From Urechidicola croceus (GTDB lineage: Bacteria; Bacteroidota; Bacteroidia; Flavobacteriales; Flavobacteriaceae), in NCBI GenBank assembly GCA_905181865.1, contig CAJIZG010000001.1, positions 372,001 through 436,000 on the forward strand: a DNA stretch of 64,000 bases. Direction: 5' to 3'. The notes below the pieces were generated by a model that worked only from the letters and a program-made list of their open reading frames with translations, ran no database searches and was not told where the DNA came from. Positions within the stretch are counted from its first letter, which is position 1. Each line of letters starts with the position of its first letter. Both the position numbers and the translations under genes were made by a program. This document shows positions 62,040-64,000 of the stretch, in pieces.

Positions 62040-64000
62040 TTACTTATTCAAATACATTTTTCTTCTTGAATACAATTCATAAAATTGATCGTCTTTCAAA
62101 TCATCAATAAATAAGATAGACTCACCAGTAGATTTCATCTCAGGTCCTAATTTTTTATCAACGTTTGGAAATTTATTGAAAGAAAACACAGGTTGTTTAA
62201 TTGCAAAGCCTTCTAACTTAGGATTAAAAGTAAAGTCTGTTACCTTATTAACTCCTAGCATCACTTTAGTTGCATAATTCACATACGGCTCTCCGTAAGC
62301 TTTTGCTATAAAAGGTACGGTACGAGACGCCCTTGGGTTTGCTTCAATAATATAAACCATGTCATCTTTAACAGCAAATTGAACATTTATCAATCCAACT
62401 GTTTTTAATGCAATCGCTATTTTCTTTGTGTGATCTTTAATTTGCTGCATTACAAACTCTCCTAAATTAAAGGGAGGCAATGTCGCATTTGAATCCCCTG
62501 AATGAACTCCACAAGGCTCTATATGTTCCATAATTCCAATGATATATACATTACCATCAGCATCACAAATAGCATCTGCTTCCGCTTCTATTGCTCCTTC
62601 TAAATAATGATCTAGCAATAATTTATTTCCAGGAATAGAGCGCAATAGACTAACTACATGCTTCTCAAGTTCTTCTTTATTTATCACAATTTTCATTCCC
62701 TGACCTCCTAACACATAGGATGGACGAACTAAAATTGGAAAATCTAAAGTATCTGCTATTACTAAAGCTTCATCAGCATTGGTAGCGATACCAAATTTAG
62801 GAAATGGAATATCTAAAGATGACAACATATCAGAAAAACGACCTCTATCTTCAGCTAAATCAAGTGCTTTAAAACTCGTACCCATAATTTTTATACCATA
62901 TGCATCTAGTTTTTCAGCCAATTTCAAAGCTGTTTGGCCTCCTAATTGAACAATCACTCCTTCAGGTTTTTCATGACGAATAATATCATATAAATGTTCC
63001 CAGAAAACAGGTTCAAAATACAATTTATCGGCTGTATCAAAATCTGTAGAAACCGTTTCAGGATTACAATTGATCATTATTGTCTCATAACCTGCCTCTT
63101 TCGCAGCCAATACTCCATGAACACAGCAATAATCAAATTCAATTCCTTGACCAATTCTATTTGGCCCAGAACCTAAAACAACTACTTTCTTTTTATCTGA
63201 AACTATAGACTCGTTATCCGTATATGCCGCTCCAACTTCAATAGACATCCTGTTTTCAAAAGTGGAATAATAATATGGAGTTTGTGCATCAAATTCTGCA
63301 GCACACGTATCTACCAACTTATAAACACGATTAACATGTAATTCTTCACGTTTTTTACAAACTTCAGATTCTAAACAACCCAACATATGTGCTATTTGTC
63401 TATCACCGTAACCTTTTTGTTTTGCTTCTAGCAACAACTCTTTAGATAAAGTATCTAATTTATAGGTCGAAATTTCTTTTTCTAATGTATATAACTCTTC
63501 GTATTGCCTTAAGTACCACATATCAATCTTAGTGATATCGTATATTTTACTTAAAGAAATTCCAGCTTTGATAGCATCATAAATAATGAATACTCTATCC
63601 CAAGAAGCATGCGTTAACTTAGAGATAATTGTATCATAGTCCCTTTCCTCTTTGCCATCTGCACCTAATCCATTTCTTCTGATTTCCAAAGATTGTGTGG
63701 CCTTATGCAATGCCTCTTGAAATGAACGTCCAATTCCCATTACTTCGCCTACAGATTTCATTTGCAATCCTAGAGTTCTATCTGAGCCTTCGAACTTATC
63801 AAAATTCCATCGAGGAATTTTTACAATTACATAATCCAAGGTAGGCTCGAACAATGCAGACGTAGACCCAGTTATTTGGTTGTTCAATTCATCTAAATGA
63901 TACCCTAATGCCAATTTAGTGGCAATTTTTGCTATTGGATAACCTGTTGCTTTTGATGCTAAAGCCGAAGAACGAGATACACGAGGATTAATTTCAATTG
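62040..64000 (-). CDS. carB: Carbamoyl-phosphate synthase large subunit (partial)
   Basis: CarB joins glutamine-derived ammonia, bicarbonate and 2 ATP into carbamoyl phosphate for pyrimidines and arginine. The frame runs off the right edge, so only about 653 C-terminal codons are seen. The edge reads IEINPRVSRSSALASKATGY, the end of the first ATP-grasp domain. The oligomerisation domain follows, then the second ATP-grasp domain with VLGSGPNRIGQGIEFDY, VRPSYVLGGQGM and IEANPRASRTVPF. The C-terminal MGS-like allosteric domain is absent: the protein ends LYSRRKMYLNK soon after the second carboxy-phosphate domain, shorter than E. coli CarB. An ATG at 63914 is internal, not the real start. Confidence 0.95.
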   Translation of the reverse strand, partial: IEINPRVSRSSALASKATGYPIAKIATKLALGYHLDELNNQITGSTSALFEPTLDYVIVKIPRWNFDKFEGSDRTLGLQMKSVGEVMGIGRSFQEALHKATQSLEIRRNGLGADGKEERDYDTIISKLTHASWDRVFIIYDAIKAGISLSKIYDITKIDMWYLRQYEELYTLEKEISTYKLDTLSKELLLEAKQKGYGDRQIAHMLGCLESEVCKKREELHVNRVYKLVDTCAAEFDAQTPYYYSTFENRMSIEVGAAYTDNESIVSDKKKVVVLGSGPNRIGQGIEFDYCCVHGVLAAKEAGYETIMINCNPETVSTDFDTADKLYFEPVFWEHLYDIIRHEKPEGVIVQLGGQTALKLAEKLDAYGIKIMGTSFKALDLAEDRGRFSDMLSSLDIPFPKFGIATNADEALVIADTLDFPILVRPSYVLGGQGMKIVINKEELEKHVVSLLRSIPGNKLLLDHYLEGAIEAEADAICDADGNVYIIGIMEHIEPCGVHSGDSNATLPPFNLGEFVMQQIKDHTKKIAIALKTVGLINVQFAVKDDMVYIIEANPRASRTVPFIAKAYGEPYVNYATKVMLGVNKVTDFTFNPKLEGFAIKQPVFSFNKFPNVDKKLGPEMKSTGESILFIDDLKDDQFYELYSRRKMYLNK

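Noticed and set aside
63600-63914. carB starting at the ATG at 63914
   Set aside because: The frame continues upstream to the window edge with clear CarB sequence (INPRVSRSSALA), so this ATG is internal.

Overview
The window is a 64 kb piece of an AT-rich chromosome from a Flavobacteriaceae-type bacterium (phylum Bacteroidota). This rests on recurrent TAnnTTTG promoter boxes a short distance before genes, the absence of clear Shine-Dalgarno sites, TTG and GTG starts, a PUR-family nucleic-acid-binding protein, a DUF2795 protein, a very long SecA without the zinc tail, a long NusB, and the block nusB / DUF1573 / yajC / ybbR / coaE / histidine kinase / response regulator. A sulfatase and a TonB-dependent-receptor-type protein fit a marine, polysaccharide-using lifestyle (inference). 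I found no rRNA, tRNA, CRISPR array, prophage or replication origin.

Layout. 1-4.9 kb: end of a probable HAD hydrolase gene, an outer-membrane receptor-like protein, an ArsC-like protein, a 55-aa membrane protein and fumC. 4.9-9.8 kb: a four-gene minus-strand exopolysaccharide operon (Wza-like lipoprotein, Wzc-like tyrosine kinase, Gfo/Idh/MocA oxidoreductase, short sugar transferase). 9.9-24.4 kb: mostly housekeeping (methyltransferase, cobalamin adenosyltransferase, secA, folE, hisS, kdsB, nadC), interrupted by a decayed LpxA-type acyltransferase gene. 24.4-33.2 kb: rlmH, rdgB overlapping a FecCD/FecE-type ABC pair, an M28 peptidase, holA, a cold-shock protein, a glycosyltransferase and a YrdC/Sua5 protein. 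33.2-42.4 kb: an esterase, a two-component system, coaE-ybbR, yajC-DUF1573-nusB, an ABC exporter and the PUR protein. 42.4-52 kb: a coiled-coil membrane protein, a sulfatase, sucC, and a six-gene plus-strand run (LolD-like ATPase, MtnN, BatA-like protein, a dihydroorotase-like protein lacking its metal-binding histidines, DUF4870, an esterase). 52-53.1 kb: an internally deleted IS3-family element beside a beheaded gene. 53.1-64 kb: an MBL hydrolase, a large conserved protein of unknown function, an ECF sigma factor with two partner genes, an ABC-F ATPase, a second IS3-type fragment abutting an acyltransferase, a GlmU-like protein, a cytochrome-like lipoprotein, and carB running off the right edge.

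How the genes work together. Envelope and surface-polysaccharide functions recur (Wza/Wzc, sugar transferase, KdsB, glycosyltransferase, acyltransferase 3, GlmU-like protein). The LpxA-type pseudogene and two IS3 remnants show ongoing gene decay. The most unusual signal is a roughly 65-nt conserved element in three copies. Each lies co-oriented upstream of an unrelated gene (cobalamin adenosyltransferase, rlmH, hisS), and each begins exactly 88 nt before the start codon. I cannot name it; it may be a regulatory leader or a small dispersed repeat.
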